Of a stretch of 64,000 bases of DNA, positions 37,285-49,000 are shown one piece after another. The notes beneath the pieces are model-generated. The model had not been told where the DNA came from. It did not search any database and saw only the letters and a list, made by a program, of their open reading frames with translations. The position numbers were made by a program, and so were the translations under genes. This DNA is from Struthidea cinerea (lineage: Eukaryota; Chordata; Aves; Passeriformes; Corcoracidae), in contig VZTI01005325.1 in the NCBI GenBank assembly GCA_013397865.1, positions 1,837,757-1,901,756 on the forward strand. The letters run 5' to 3'. Every line of letters starts with the position of its first letter. Positions within the stretch are counted from its first letter, which is position 1.

Positions 37285-40200
37285 AAGACAAAGATGGTAA
37301 AAATAGCATGGAGAGGAAGCTGATATTGTTATTTTGGAGCACTCCAGTTAAACTAGTTTGAGCCAGTAGATTCTAGCTATGTCCTGGTACCGCACTGTGA
37401 AACTTACATTTATAATCATGGGATGCCTTAAGGATAAACAATCACATTGACATAATGCTTACCTCATATCATATTTGTATAAAAGAAATAAAAATATTCA
37501 TTTACAAAATTACTGGAAAGGAAATACAGTTGTAAGAATTCATGAAGTCACAGGAAGAGAAACCGTAGAGTTACTGATCAACCTAGTAAATCTGTCCAAA
37601 CCAATTCTTGCTTTGCTGAAGGTAAGTGATCCCTTGCAATGCAATGAACACATTCACTACAAGGCATTTCCAAAACCAAACCTGTATGTCTCATCTAAAT
37701 GGTTTTTTTCCTCTCTACAAGCATAACATGGTATTTGTGTCGCATTATTGGATCTTGATAGAAACAAGTCAGTGTCAATTAAAATACAAGGGATCATGAA
37801 GATCTTGGGCTGAATGATCCCAGTTATGCTTCTAAACAAAAACCAGTAATCCAAAAAGTGACTAACCCAGACACACTCACAAATCCAGAAGAGAAAGAAT
37901 GATATAGAAAGAAATGAAAGCATAAGTGCTAGATTATTTCAATCTTTTAACTTTGCTATTGTTGTACCTCCATTTAACTCAATAAACATTCACTTGTCTG
38001 TGAGAAAAGACAGAAAGCTGTCATCTGAGTCAAGATTTGAATTAGGTCCACTTAGTCCTTAGGTTATTGGTCTTCTTTTATAGGCAACAACCTTTCTACT
38101 TCAGGAGTTTCTCCAAGAGACTTACCAAAGTAAAAACTCATGGAGTTTTTACAAACTCCAAAAACAATGGAGTACTAGGTAAACTTCTGTTCCTGTATGC
38201 ACAATTTTGTGAAAGTTCTGTGATTTTTCACAATATCTGCAATTCTGTTGAGAGTTTGAAGCATAAGCATACCATCCCTGGCATTAAGCAGCAAGAGAAA
38301 AGCCAAGAAGCACTCTGCCAAATCAGAAACCCCAAAAAATGTAATTCATGCAGCTTTGAAATAATCAAAGGCCAAGCTACTATAAGCTTGGGATATTAAT
38401 GTATACAGTATTCCTCTGGGCACATCTCAGATTTGCAATCAAATTGCAGTTCTGAAGAGTGCTGTCATTATAACCCAATCATAATGTCATATATGAAAGG
38501 TTTTCTTAGAGCAGCTTGGAAATAATTTCCACCTTGAGTCTTCAAGCTCCTTTGGAAGCATTTCAAACAAGGAACTGTGAGGAACCATCTAACTTGAGTA
38601 ACAGAGCATTCCTCTGAGACAAGAGCAATACGATGCAGCCATACAACTTAAAATCATGAAGATTCTTAATGTAAAAGACTGAGGAGATGCTGCAGCTTTA
38701 TTGAAAATGCTGTAGAATAGGTGGGCAGCTGGATCTATCAGTTATTACTATTTGTACTTCAGAGCACAGAGAATAGGGGAGCAAGTATATGTACAATATT
38801 TACATATATGGTTTTGATGGCTAGACACTTCGCTGGAAATTTCATGTCCAGATGAATAAATGGAAATATATTTTTTCTTTTTTTTCTCAGATGCCTACAG
38901 AAAGGAAGATGTAAATATAATAGTAAAGAAGTATTTTTCATAGAAGGTGAGAAGTTATTTTGGAAATATACTAATTATTGCTTGAAGCAGAAAGTTGGAG
39001 ACCAGAGAACAACTACCAAGTCTCACAGCCACATTCATAGTGTATGGCAACGTCAGAGAAATTGTTGTAAGTAAACTCAAACACCAAAACTTTATCTAAA
39101 GTGTAAGATGGAATCTTACCATACCAAGACGCCTAATCTGTACTACTGATAATGAGTCTAGTCCAAAGAATAGATGGTGTTAAGAAGGCATTTGGCCACA
39201 TTCAAATTCACTGACGTTTCATCAAGACCACTGTGAGGAAAGTAATCTTCCTAAATTATCTCATGAAAAGGACCTTTCACTGGGTTTGCCTCCTATGCTT
39301 CCACAAGAGCCACAGAAAAGTCATAATCACTGCAGAAGGCACAACTACCCTTGTCTCTTTTACGGCTTCAGCTGGGTTGTATTTGCCCCACATAATCATA
39401 GTAACTGGATAAGGTTCACTAAAATTCATGAATAGCTCCTTTCTTTGGGATAAATGTATAGAACATACATGCTGTATGACTGCCATAATTTTTGGGATAC
39501 AAAATGCCAGCTTTGAAGACTAGAGAAAGGTGGCACCTCTAGAACTCATGAAAAGAAATCACACTTACCAGATCTAGACCAAACTGGGAAAAGAATGAGA
39601 GTTCTTACAGGAACTTTTTCCCACCTTGCAGGAATTCACTCGCAATCTGCAATCCCATTCCAGAGCACCAGCTGGTGTCACTGAATGACATTATCAATCC
39701 TGCAAACAAGGATGTGGAGGTTGGCTCTCAGCAGCTTCCACCTTGCAAACGCTGCTGCAGATTCTAGCACATACCACACGTGTGGCATGCAAGTGATTGA
39801 GCAAGGATGCTCTGTCTAACAAGCTGTGGCTGGGTGATTGTTGCCAAAAAGACTCTGAATCATCAGTAGACGGGGACCACTGGCACCTACAGTCATCCCA
39901 AAGCTTAACAGATGAAATTCCTGTGGAGGCAAAGAATGTACATGTGTTGGGGAAGGTCTCCTGCACAGACTGTGAAAGTTACAAAAGCGTGCTCACCAAA
40001 AAGTCGAGGTTAACTTTTGACCACAATGTGCAAGGTCATTTCAATCTATGTTTTGAGGGACAAATAAAAGAGAATTATTATATAATTTAAAATAATCTGG
40101 ACAGGCTGGGATTTACCTTCCTGAACTTTAACTTTAGACTTTCTTTACAGACAGAATAAGACATTAACCTTCCAGATGGTGATTCATCCCATCTCCATTG

Positions 40201-41759
40201 AAAGGGAATGAATCAACCTCTGATTTTAGTGCTTTCTCTGTTGATTACTAGAAGGGCTGAGATGATTATACTCTTATACTAAGGGCCTTATACTTAGCAC
40301 TCTTCTGAACACAGGTAAACCCACCCATTCTGTGTTCCAGATGCCACACAGCTCATCCAACATTTCTTCATTAAGGAAAAATACTCTTAAACCACATCAG
40401 TGTTATCTCTTTAATGCTGTACAGAACCTTTTAGGACAATAACTGTACACCTTAAACAGCAAATATGAGACTATAAAAATAGGGAACCAAACATTGTGTC
40501 TGCTCTTCTATTGTTCTACAAAGTTTACTCTGGCCAACAGAAATCAGGTTACAAAAAGCCTTTGAAGGCATCATGGTGACTTCATCTCAGATGGCACAAA
40601 TAGTAAAAATTTCTTGCCTGGGATCACTGACTGCAGAATTACATCAATTTAATAGTGTTTCATCCCCACAGTGAATTTGGGAATCATGCAAGGTGGTTCG
40701 TTAGTGTCCATGGTCACTTGTCTCTCCCTTTTCTACCCCTTTCAAATTAAGAGCTCAAATAGGAGTTCAGTAGAAATATCTCCTGTAGAAGGCTGGCAAG
40801 CATGATCCCAGAAAGTCACCTGCATTGCTCACTGCAATTAGAAGGAAATGTGTGGCTTTCAAAATAGCAAGCTTCTTTCCCTAAGCAGCAACCATTGGAA
40901 AGTTCTTTTCCAATTTTTGTCTATTCTTCTGCTCTGAATAGTTCCTATTTCAATATTTTCCATATTTATTCAATCAAGTGTTATTTTATCCAGATTTATG
41001 GTAGGTAAACTAGTTATACTGAGCAGAGCATGATTGTTTTCTCATGGTTTAAAGCATTGCTGATTTTTATCATACACTCTACATAAAAAATCATCTCTCC
41101 ATTGTGAACATAGTCAAGTACTTGCTTCTAGTTATTTCCATTTTTCTCCTGGAGTTTAGGGTGCATCTCCTCAAAATGGATGACATTTATTGTCTCTTCT
41201 TTTCTTCTAACTTAGTTTTCCACTTCAGCTGCACCTACTGCAATGGAAATTTGAAACAGTACAGTGAGAAAATGAAACACAATATACTGAGCTTCCTGCT
41301 ACCTCACCTTTTGGCTCCCTCTCTAATTTCTTTACAAAAGGCAGGTCTTCTGCTATATTATTTACTGGTTTGTACAGAATAGATTCATCATCTCTGAAAC
41401 TGGTTCTGCAAAATAGACATTTGTTTTCTTTAAAATGTCCTCCATTAAAATCTCTTATATATTTTTTATTCTGTGAGACGTCTTGACATGCAACTACCAA
41501 GGAAAAAAAGCCTTGCCACCAGTTCCAAAGCTAAAGTAACACTGCAAAAGCTGCATCTTCTGAAATTCACATGGCGTTTAAGAGGGTGGAATTAGGCCAA
41601 GTATACAGACAGCTATTGTCAAGCAATACTCTGAGAGTTTGCATATTTACAAGGAAAGGAGAAAACAGGCAGTTGCCTCTCTTTTCCTCTGCCCTTACCT
41701 CCTTGTATTCTTCTTGAGCAATTTTGAACTTATAATGAGATATGGTGCCTTACATACGT

Positions 41760-41787
41760 GGAATGTGGCTGCAGGAATGTGGCTGCA
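41760..41787. repeat. 14-base tandem duplication
   Basis: GGAATGTGGCTGCA is repeated exactly twice, head to tail. A perfect copy suggests a recent slippage or duplication event. Confidence 0.92.
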
Positions 41788-41837
41788 AGTATGTGAGAAG
41801 AGCACTTAGGGAAGCAAAATTCTCTTTAGTACTTGGG

Positions 41838-41916
41838 GCTTTTGTTTGGGGGGCTTTTTCAGGTTTTTTTTTGGTGTAATTTTTCTTCTGTTTTTTCTTG
41901 GGTTGGGGTTTTTAGT
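41838..41916 (-). repeat. T/G-rich low-complexity tract
   Basis: A T- and G-dominated run, the complement of the A/C tracts seen elsewhere in the window and the only one in this orientation. It directly abuts the probable LTR, so it may have been the insertion target or may be part of the element's edge. I cannot decide which. Confidence 0.75.
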
Positions 41917-42254
41917 TGCAGTGAGCCATGGCCAGAGCCATGGTCGGCTGGACCAAGCACACCAAAAGGTTGGTTTGATGCCTCCGCAGCTCAAGGGCTT
42001 GAAGGTACAGAGAGCACCCAAAAGGCTGTGTAAAGCACACTGGCCATTGGCTGCTGCCCTCCCCTCCCCTTATGTTTCATATTTGGTTATTTCTCCGGAA
42101 AGATCTATGTTACTCAGTAGCTGATTGGCCCCTGTCACTCCTCTCTCCCCACTCCTTCTCCCATTCACCCTAATCCCTTCTCCCTGCTCTTGTAACACCC
42201 CATAACTGGTATTTTATTGATTATTATGTGTTCTCCATGCCCATTATGTAGGGG

Positions 42255-42263
42255 TGTAAAACC
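42255..42263 (+). promoter_or_regulatory. TATA-like box inside the probable LTR
   Basis: TGTAAAACC sits in GGGGTGTAAAACCCC, one change away from TATAAAACC. It lies 53 bases before the AATAAA signal, as expected for an LTR core promoter. The changed second base suggests decay. Confidence 0.45.
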
Positions 42264-42315
42264 CCACGCCAGCCTCGTTTTCTCGGCTTTCTCCATGGGT
42301 TTTTCTGTGATCTCC

Positions 42316-42321
42316 AATAAA
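42316..42321 (+). promoter_or_regulatory. AATAAA polyadenylation signal inside the probable LTR
   Basis: A canonical AATAAA followed by a C-rich region. Its position downstream of the TATA-like box supports the LTR reading and gives the plus-strand orientation. Confidence 0.55.
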
Positions 42322-42523
42322 CCCTTCCCCACCCTCACAAAGAAGCCCCCCCACCTCATTCCCTCCTCCTTCGTGCACCTGTACCATCGGTGGGCAAGGC
42401 ACACCTGAGCCAGAGCTTCGCCTGCCCTCCTGTGCCGTGATTGGCTTCTGTCCCCCCACCCAGGGCAGGTGGGAGATTGCCCGGTGCAGGGGCAGCGTGC
42501 TGGCCGGAGAGGGCACTGTGGCA

Positions 42524-45226
42524 GTTTTTTTTCTTAAATTTCCCTGGTTGTTGAGGATAGATATTACAGTGCCTCTGATGTTTCTGTTCATGGGCAGTTC
42601 AAAATTAAAGGTTCCTATCTAACGAGCCTGAAATGTTCTCACTGGAAAACTGGGGTTATGCTGGTAAAAGTTCTCTTTCCATGAAAAATTGGAAACTGGC
42701 AGGTTTCTCTGCAAGCTTGATTGTTTCTATTTTCTTATCTGTAGACAGAATCCTGGAAAGTCTGTACATGCATTCTCTATTTTTCTTCATTGTAGTTTCC
42801 AGGAGAAGGTGGAAAAAGGCACACAAAGCCATTAGAGTCAGCATTCAGTCTCCTGGAATTTGCCCATGGAATTTTATTTTCTGTTGAAGAGTGAAAAGGC
42901 AGTAAGTTGTAAACAGAAATTATTTTGAAAACTTTCTTCAATTTAAATGTGTGTGTTCATGTGTTTTTCATGCAAATTTGGGATGCATTTTGTGATGCAA
43001 TTTTCCCTGGAAGTAATTTTCACTTTCTGAACACCTGAGATATTCAAAGGGAGAAGCAAACCTAATGCCCTTCTCCCTGTTAGTCAACCAAAGCTTTACC
43101 TGCCTTCCTACACTACTTTTTCAATTAGATATATTCAGATAAATGGGAAAAATTCACCTTGATGTAATGCCATTACTACCCTGGAGTTTCTGCAGTTTTG
43201 AATTTGGCCCCTAGGAATTCATTATTCTTTTGGATAGATGGCTGGAGTTTATGAATGACACTTTTAATGTGCTCTGGAGAGTATGATCTCTGTAGCTTGG
43301 TAGGCTATCTCACTCTAAACCCAAAAACTGGACAAGTCCCTCCATGCAGTATTTACAGAATCAGAAATTACATAATGTTATGTCATTCACTATATTCAGG
43401 CTAAACTCTGCATATGTGCTTGATGATAGACTTTGTAGTTACTTGAGAGGCAAAGCAATGCTAATGAGATTGCCTGATGGTTTTAGAATAGTTGCTTAAA
43501 ACTTGTACAAGTTGCTCAAAATTTGTTGTACAAATCCACGAGGTCGTAAAAAAAAAAAAGCATTCCCATTTTCTTACTCTTTCATTTGCTTTTTCACTCC
43601 ATACTGTTTTGTACAATGTTTGAAGCTGTGGCAGTCTGACCCTAGAGTTGACTGAGACGGACTACTGGCATTGCTAGCTCAAAAGGACAGGAATCTATCT
43701 AGAGTCATCCAGTTCACATGAGGCGAAGTAAATGAGTTTTTGGTTGGATGGTTGCCTCTGAATCAGAGGAATCTGTTTCTATTTTGAAATATCTTAAATT
43801 TCTTTTCTTGAATTGAGGCTCCACCCCTCATTCATAGTGGAGTTTCTCCTCCAGTTATAAACCAATTTTGAAATTTTTACTTTAGTCATGAGGAGAAATA
43901 TTTTGTTGGCAGTTTTCTAATCCTGATACTCATGCATACTCCAAGCAATTTTTTAATATAGCTACAACACAGAAAGTCCTAAGATAAATTTTGTACAAGC
44001 TAAGTTCTGTCCCAAACCCAATGCTTCCCTCTTATGAAAACAGTTCCTAAAAACTGGATAGCTGCTATAGCAGAATATATGTATCTCTAAGAAAGAAAAC
44101 AGAAAGCAGACTCTATATACTGCAGTCTATTACTATTTTCTGGGGAAGTAATTATGATGAGGCACCTAGGTGCTTTCATCTTTCTTTTTTTTCCTTCCTT
44201 GCCAAGAACAGCTTCTCTCTCTTAAGCTACTTGCCTGGTGGAGAGAGCTAGAACAAGGTGTTTAATGAAAATGTCTTTCCAGAGCAAAATATTTTCTGAA
44301 AATCTTCAATTCATTAAGTTTCCTACTTCAGGGCTCTGATCATCAACTAAGGTTCTCCATGTTGGCACAGCTGTACCTGTTGTGGACACAGAAGAAACAG
44401 GTGTAAGAGAGTGCTACAAAAACAAAGGATCGTTCCTGACCAGCGTGGAAGACAAGCAGCCCATAACACAAGATGTTAACCATCTTCTTTGGAAGGGCCC
44501 CATTCACAAGGATTATTTCCTTAAATGTTTCTGACTAGTCCTATTAAAAATATTAATAAAATCAAAGGGCAACGTGAATGGGATGAAGATGTAAAATTTG
44601 TGTCCTATATTACTGGGATCAAAGACCCAGTTTCACAAGCTAGTCTAACAGCTTGTTATCCCTTCTTTGTTCACATCATCCTGTCCTTGGCAGAGAATAT
44701 ACACAGATTTTCAAGGCATCACTTTTGAAAATGGTTATATCCCCTCAGAGACGCTCTCTGGTACCTTTTCAGCTTCATACTAAATTCAAACACTGTATTG
44801 TCATTTGTGTACCACTATATACACACATATAGGAATATTTATTGCACTGGTGAAATATCAGTTCTTATCCATTCACCTCGCTTCCACACTGATACTACTT
44901 GTAATTTCACTACCACCTTATAAAAATCTCATAGAACTTCAGCATCAGAACAAGAACAACCCAAATTCATTACTGTTTCAAGAAAATGTTTTCACTGTGC
45001 AGTTCTAAGCCACTTCTAGTGCAATAATTTTACACACCTCAAGGTGGTCTTGCCTTATGATCCCATTAAAAGTAAAGGAAGAGTTGCCTTCCCAACCAAT
45101 GACAAATCATTACATGTCAACTTAAACTGCTTTCTTCACGCATTCTAGGAGATGTCCCGAACAGCTAGGCCTCCTGAGGATCCGTGTCCTCTTTACGTGC
45201 ATTGTTTCAGGTGCCAAATTTGGCAT
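42524..45226. other. Unique non-coding sequence, no gene recognised
   Basis: No repeat family or exon is recognised. Open frames are under 90 codons. An A run lies near 43549-43559. Confidence 0.6.
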
Positions 45227-45260
45227 TCAAAGAATGGTTTGGGTTGGAAGGGACTGTGCA
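45227..45260 (-). mobile_element. CR1 LINE, tiny 3'-end fragment, reverse strand
   Basis: AAAGAATGGTTTGGGTTGGA and AGGGAC form the signature of the CR1 3' end read on the opposite strand. The match stops after about 34 bases, so this is either an extreme 5' truncation or the surviving edge of a larger copy. Confidence 0.75.
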
Positions 45261-45339
45261 GTTTAGCTGGCAGGTGCAGTACTACCAGATAAGATAAGGA
45301 TTTGTCTGTATTCCCACATTGTCCTTACAATTCAGTGCT

Positions 45340-45426
45340 AAAAATTAAAAAGAAAAAAAAAACAAACAAACCAAACAAAAAAACCCAAATGCATAAAATC
45401 AAAAGAAACCAAATGAAAACACAACA
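45340..45426 (+). repeat. A/C-rich low-complexity tract
   Basis: Irregular AAAC, CAAA and AAACCC units over about 85 bases, in the same style and strand as the tracts at 12100, 20134, 51937, 53623, 55181 and 61767. Confidence 0.8.
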
Positions 45427-45552
45427 GGGAATTGATCATGTCTGCTATTTTGCCTTTTGCTGGAAGAAGCGTAATTCTGAGAATTTTGATTCACTTCACT
45501 GAATAATGCAGTGCTATAGAAGTTCCTCACTGGAATCAGCTTCCTGCCTGGA

Positions 45553-45597
45553 AGGACTTATCTTTCTTATCCAAGAAAGATAAGAAAGATAAGTCCT
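45553..45597. repeat. Perfect 19-bp inverted repeat (hairpin), 7-base loop
   Basis: The left arm 45553-45571 is AGGACTTATCTTTCTTATC and the right arm 45579-45597 is its exact reverse complement, with the loop CAAGAAA between. The right arm also contains an internal repeat of AGAAAGATA, which gives an alternative 10-bp hairpin with a 4-base loop. Perfection over 19 bp in otherwise decayed unique DNA suggests a recent event such as template-switch replication. Transcription of it is not shown. Confidence 0.95.
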
Positions 45598-45934
45598 GAA
45601 ACACATTTTCCATAATCTTTATGTTTTCATGTAGGCCTAGCTTCACTATATTTGTCTAAAAAGGGAAGTCATCACAGTGGTTGCAAGAAATGGCAAATTA
45701 TTGCTAAATTTGGGCAAGAAAACAACTCTTACAAGGGGACAGTCACATTTTCCAAAAAATTTTCCTACCATAAAATCTTAGCACTTCTGGATAAGGACAT
45801 ATATGTGGCAATATACAGACACGAAGACCCTTAGAGGCAGCCAGTGAAACAAAGGAGAATGCTCCAGCCATAAGTGTCCATAGTTTTTTCCTTTAAGTGC
45901 AGACCTCAGAATGTTTTTTCAAAGGCAAACATCA

Positions 45935-46075
45935 CCACTGCCACTTTTCAGGTGGGCAAACTAAGTCACCTATGTTAGGTGACTTGTCACAAATCGATAA
46001 GCAGCTGAGTAAGACATCGGTTTCTCTGCCTGATCCTTCCCCTGCCACGGAGGAGGATTATAGGAGAGCTAAAAG
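45935..46075 (+). mobile_element. Possible MIR SINE remnant
   Basis: The blocks CCACTTTTCAGGTGGGCAAA, then GTTAGGTGACTTGTCACAAA, then a GCTGAGTAAG stretch and a CTCTGCCTGATCC end follow the order of a MIR core (CCATTTTACAGATGAGGAAAC, AAGTGACTTG, AGTAAGTGGC, CCAGGTCTG). A perfect 10-bp hairpin is embedded (45963-45972 with 45976-45985, loop TGT). The identification rests on recalled consensus order and is moderately uncertain. Confidence 0.5.
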
Positions 46076-49000
46076 TCCTCCTCAGGACTAGCAGAGGGAG
46101 AAATATGCCTGACATATGACTCAATCCAATCATCCAATTCTGTATCTCAATATTCTTTCATGGAATATTTCTTCTTGCTCCTGGGAAAAACAGGACACAG
46201 GGCTGAGTGGACACTTGATCTCATCCAGCTTCTCTTGGGCTGCAGTCTGAGACACACCTTCTTTAAAGTTTAAATTTGACAATGTTTGACTACTTCATAT
46301 TTTAATAACAACAAATCTCAGCGTCTTGACACCCATCTATACCAATTTCTGGGAAAATGCTAGTAGCCTGAGGGGGAAAAAATCAAAACAAATTCCTCAT
46401 TGCAATGGAAACAAATATAAAACAGACTTACAAAAATCAATTCCAACAAAGTGACATTTCTACCCATGCCTGGTTATATTCTGTATAAAAGAAAAAGTTG
46501 GTTGGTTTTTTTAATCATCTCAAAATATTAAAAAAAAAAAGGCTAGTTGTGAAAGTGTTGGTTTACTCTGAGGAGTAAAGTGGCATGCTGATCAGTCTGG
46601 TCTTTGGTGAAGACAGGACCCTGGAAATACATCTCATGGTTTTATTATGTCACAGTTTTTGGGTGACAAACTAAGGAGTCACTAGGTTTACAACAAGCCT
46701 TACTGATATGTTAGAACAAACCAGGAACTCAGAGGTTTGAGAGCAATGCAGGCCATTTCTGGCAGATAATTTACAAGGACGGGAAACCCATCTTGTGCTC
46801 AGGGATTAGATATGCTATTACGCTTAAATTAGCCATACAGTGATTCCTAAATAGTACTAGCGAAGTGCTTTCTTTATCAGGAATCTCATCTGATAATCTG
46901 CCCTCGTTTCTGGTTCCAGATAGGAGCAAGCAGTGTTCTTACTAATTTTTTTCGCTCATATTAAGTGGGTGTCTCAGTTTTCACTCACTGTACCCACTGC
47001 TATTTTGTCTGCAATGATGTACCTTTTTGCCCTGATCCTGCACTGCAAGGCAAGAGCAAAGGGCTGTAGCCTCTTTTATTTTGGTTCCAAAATTTTGAAA
47101 GCTATTCAGACAAAAGACAATGCTTCTCCAGTCCCTATTCTTCTGCCTTTTTAAGTCCCCCTCCAGCCTTGCTTCTGAGCAGCTGCAGGTACGCCTCCCA
47201 CCCTAATGGTGGCAGAAAAACCCTACACTTCACTCAATTGACTGCAGATAAAGCAGACTGCAGTGGGGGAAAGAAACGGGGCACATCCTGTCACTGGTTA
47301 AAAAAAAAAAGCCATCGACAAAGTGAGAGATGCTCAATAGATCATTGTGAGGGAAAAGACTGCAACTGTTTAATTTAGAGATGAACTCGGAAGTTACATA
47401 AAAGACTGAGCCAAATCTATAAATGATAAAATCAAGAGGCCTTATTGCTCACATCCCCCAGACTAGAAGAAATGCTATAAAATTCATTCCCTTGGAATTC
47501 ACTGTCAGAAGACTTGGTATTTTTAGCGTGAAATAACAGCAAAACAGATCTGGTACCTTTGTGGACTTCTCCTAAACAGTTATAGTAGATGTGGAATGAT
47601 ATGGGTGTGTTCACATAACTGACTTACAGGTAAAATGTGTTTGTTTAAGAGCCAAGCTACAATCTGGGCAATGTTTTTGAAAATTCACTTTCTACTAGAA
47701 GACAATTATAAAATTCCCTCGGCACAATCAGCTTCTGAGTCAGCCAAAGCCAGTCATGTATCTCCTACACTTATCCTATGGTTACATTACACAATCTGAC
47801 AAGTTAAACTAAACTGGAATCACATCAATCACCTGATCCTAATACAGAATATTGTTTAAAAAAGAAAACCAAAGCAAAACTATGTTTCTGATTACCAGTA
47901 GCAGTCACAAACTTCAGAGCTTGCTATAATAAAACAAATGCATCATCCTGTGTTTCATGGGGCTAAAAAAGAACTTTTTATTTTTAAGACAAAAGACAGT
48001 CCAGCATAAGCAACTCAGGAATCTGCTTGTTTTAGATCCACCTATGGTGAAATGCCGTCATCACTAATTAATATTAGTAACATTTTCATTCCTCCTACCT
48101 CCTAAGTGTATACATCTGTCAGAACAATTGATCCCTTGCAGCAGTGACAGGAGGAGCACTGAATTTTCTCATTATGATCAAAATATGCTGGGTGATTATA
48201 ATTTACCACATCTGATACCAAGTCTCATCTCTTCAAAATTTATTGATATAATTTAGTTTCAGAAATGCTGAAAATGAGGTAACAGACAATCAACACAAAA
48301 CTGGAGCTCCTTCAAATCAGCAATATGATACTGCTCATGTAATTCTGGGAAGACTCACAGAATTCATGAGTACGGTTAAGTTGAAAAAAAATTTTGAATT
48401 TGGTAAATTGGCTGGAATGTAAAGACACTGTGCAAAAGATATCCTTGTCCTCTTGTTGGGGTACTATCCATGCTGCCATAAAGCCCATGCAACAACTATA
48501 TGACATGATGAAACACAGCATCAACTAAAAAGTTAGGCTGGAAGAGATTTCTGGAAGCTGCCCAACCTGACGTGGGACCCAGTGTTATACAGACTGAGTC
48601 ATATTTTTTATTCCTCACGGTTCCTCCAGACAATGCTTTCAAAACCATCATCTTTCCCCTATTTTTAACTCCATCTTACTTTTGACTGAGTTTCTGCCTC
48701 CTCCTCCATATCCCGCTTGCAAAAGGCAAAAATTTCACAATTAAAAACCACATTTGTGAAGTAGATGAAACAGTTACCAAAGAGAGAAACAATGGGAAGA
48801 GAACAGTCAAAAAGCACCAAACCCCATGGAAAACGACCTGATTAAAACATACCTGCTACTGTAGGTTGTCTTAGGATCACTGGATAGGAAATAGACATTT
48901 GTCTCCAATCATGGCCGTGGGCAGTGAGAGCCCCCGTGCGTTACTGAGCAGGAGCCTGCAAAGCTGACATCAAACAATGCCTCACCTCTGAAAGGTGCAG

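Larger units (their letters stand above)
31368..41837. other. Long unique non-coding stretch, no gene recognised
   Basis: About 10.5 kb without a recognisable gene or repeat family. Small items are an alternating purine/pyrimidine segment at 31648-31683, a 15-base direct repeat AAAGGATATTAGCAG at 37244-37258 and 37270-37284, an 8-bp perfect hairpin at 38141-38160 and a two-copy 14-base tandem at 41760-41787. Open frames reach 134 codons (34486-34890, plus strand), with Ser/Pro/His-rich products of no known type. Confidence 0.55.
41917..42523 (+). mobile_element. Probable solitary LTR of an endogenous retrovirus
   Basis: About 600 bp, much richer in C and CpG than its surroundings, with the signal order of a retroviral long terminal repeat. 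U3 contains inverted CCAAT boxes (ATTGG near 42044 and 42123). It is followed by a TATA-like TGTAAAACC at 42255-42263 and then AATAAA at 42316-42321. The C-rich region after that would be R/U5. The spacing of about 60 bases between TATA and AATAAA suits a short R. The outer limits chosen start with TG and end with CA but are not confirmed by a target-site duplication. No gag, pol or env homology flanks it, so it would be a solo LTR left by recombination. A different LTR-type or unknown repeat is possible. Confidence 0.6.

Noticed and set aside
38141..38160. 8-bp perfect hairpin TGGAGTTT/AAACTCCA
   Set aside because: Stems of this length are expected by chance many times in a window of this size.
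48535..48600. Possible CR1 3' fragment (AGGCTGGAAGAGATTTCTGG)
   Set aside because: Only the first 20 or so bases resemble the CR1 3' end and the rest does not follow, so support is too weak.
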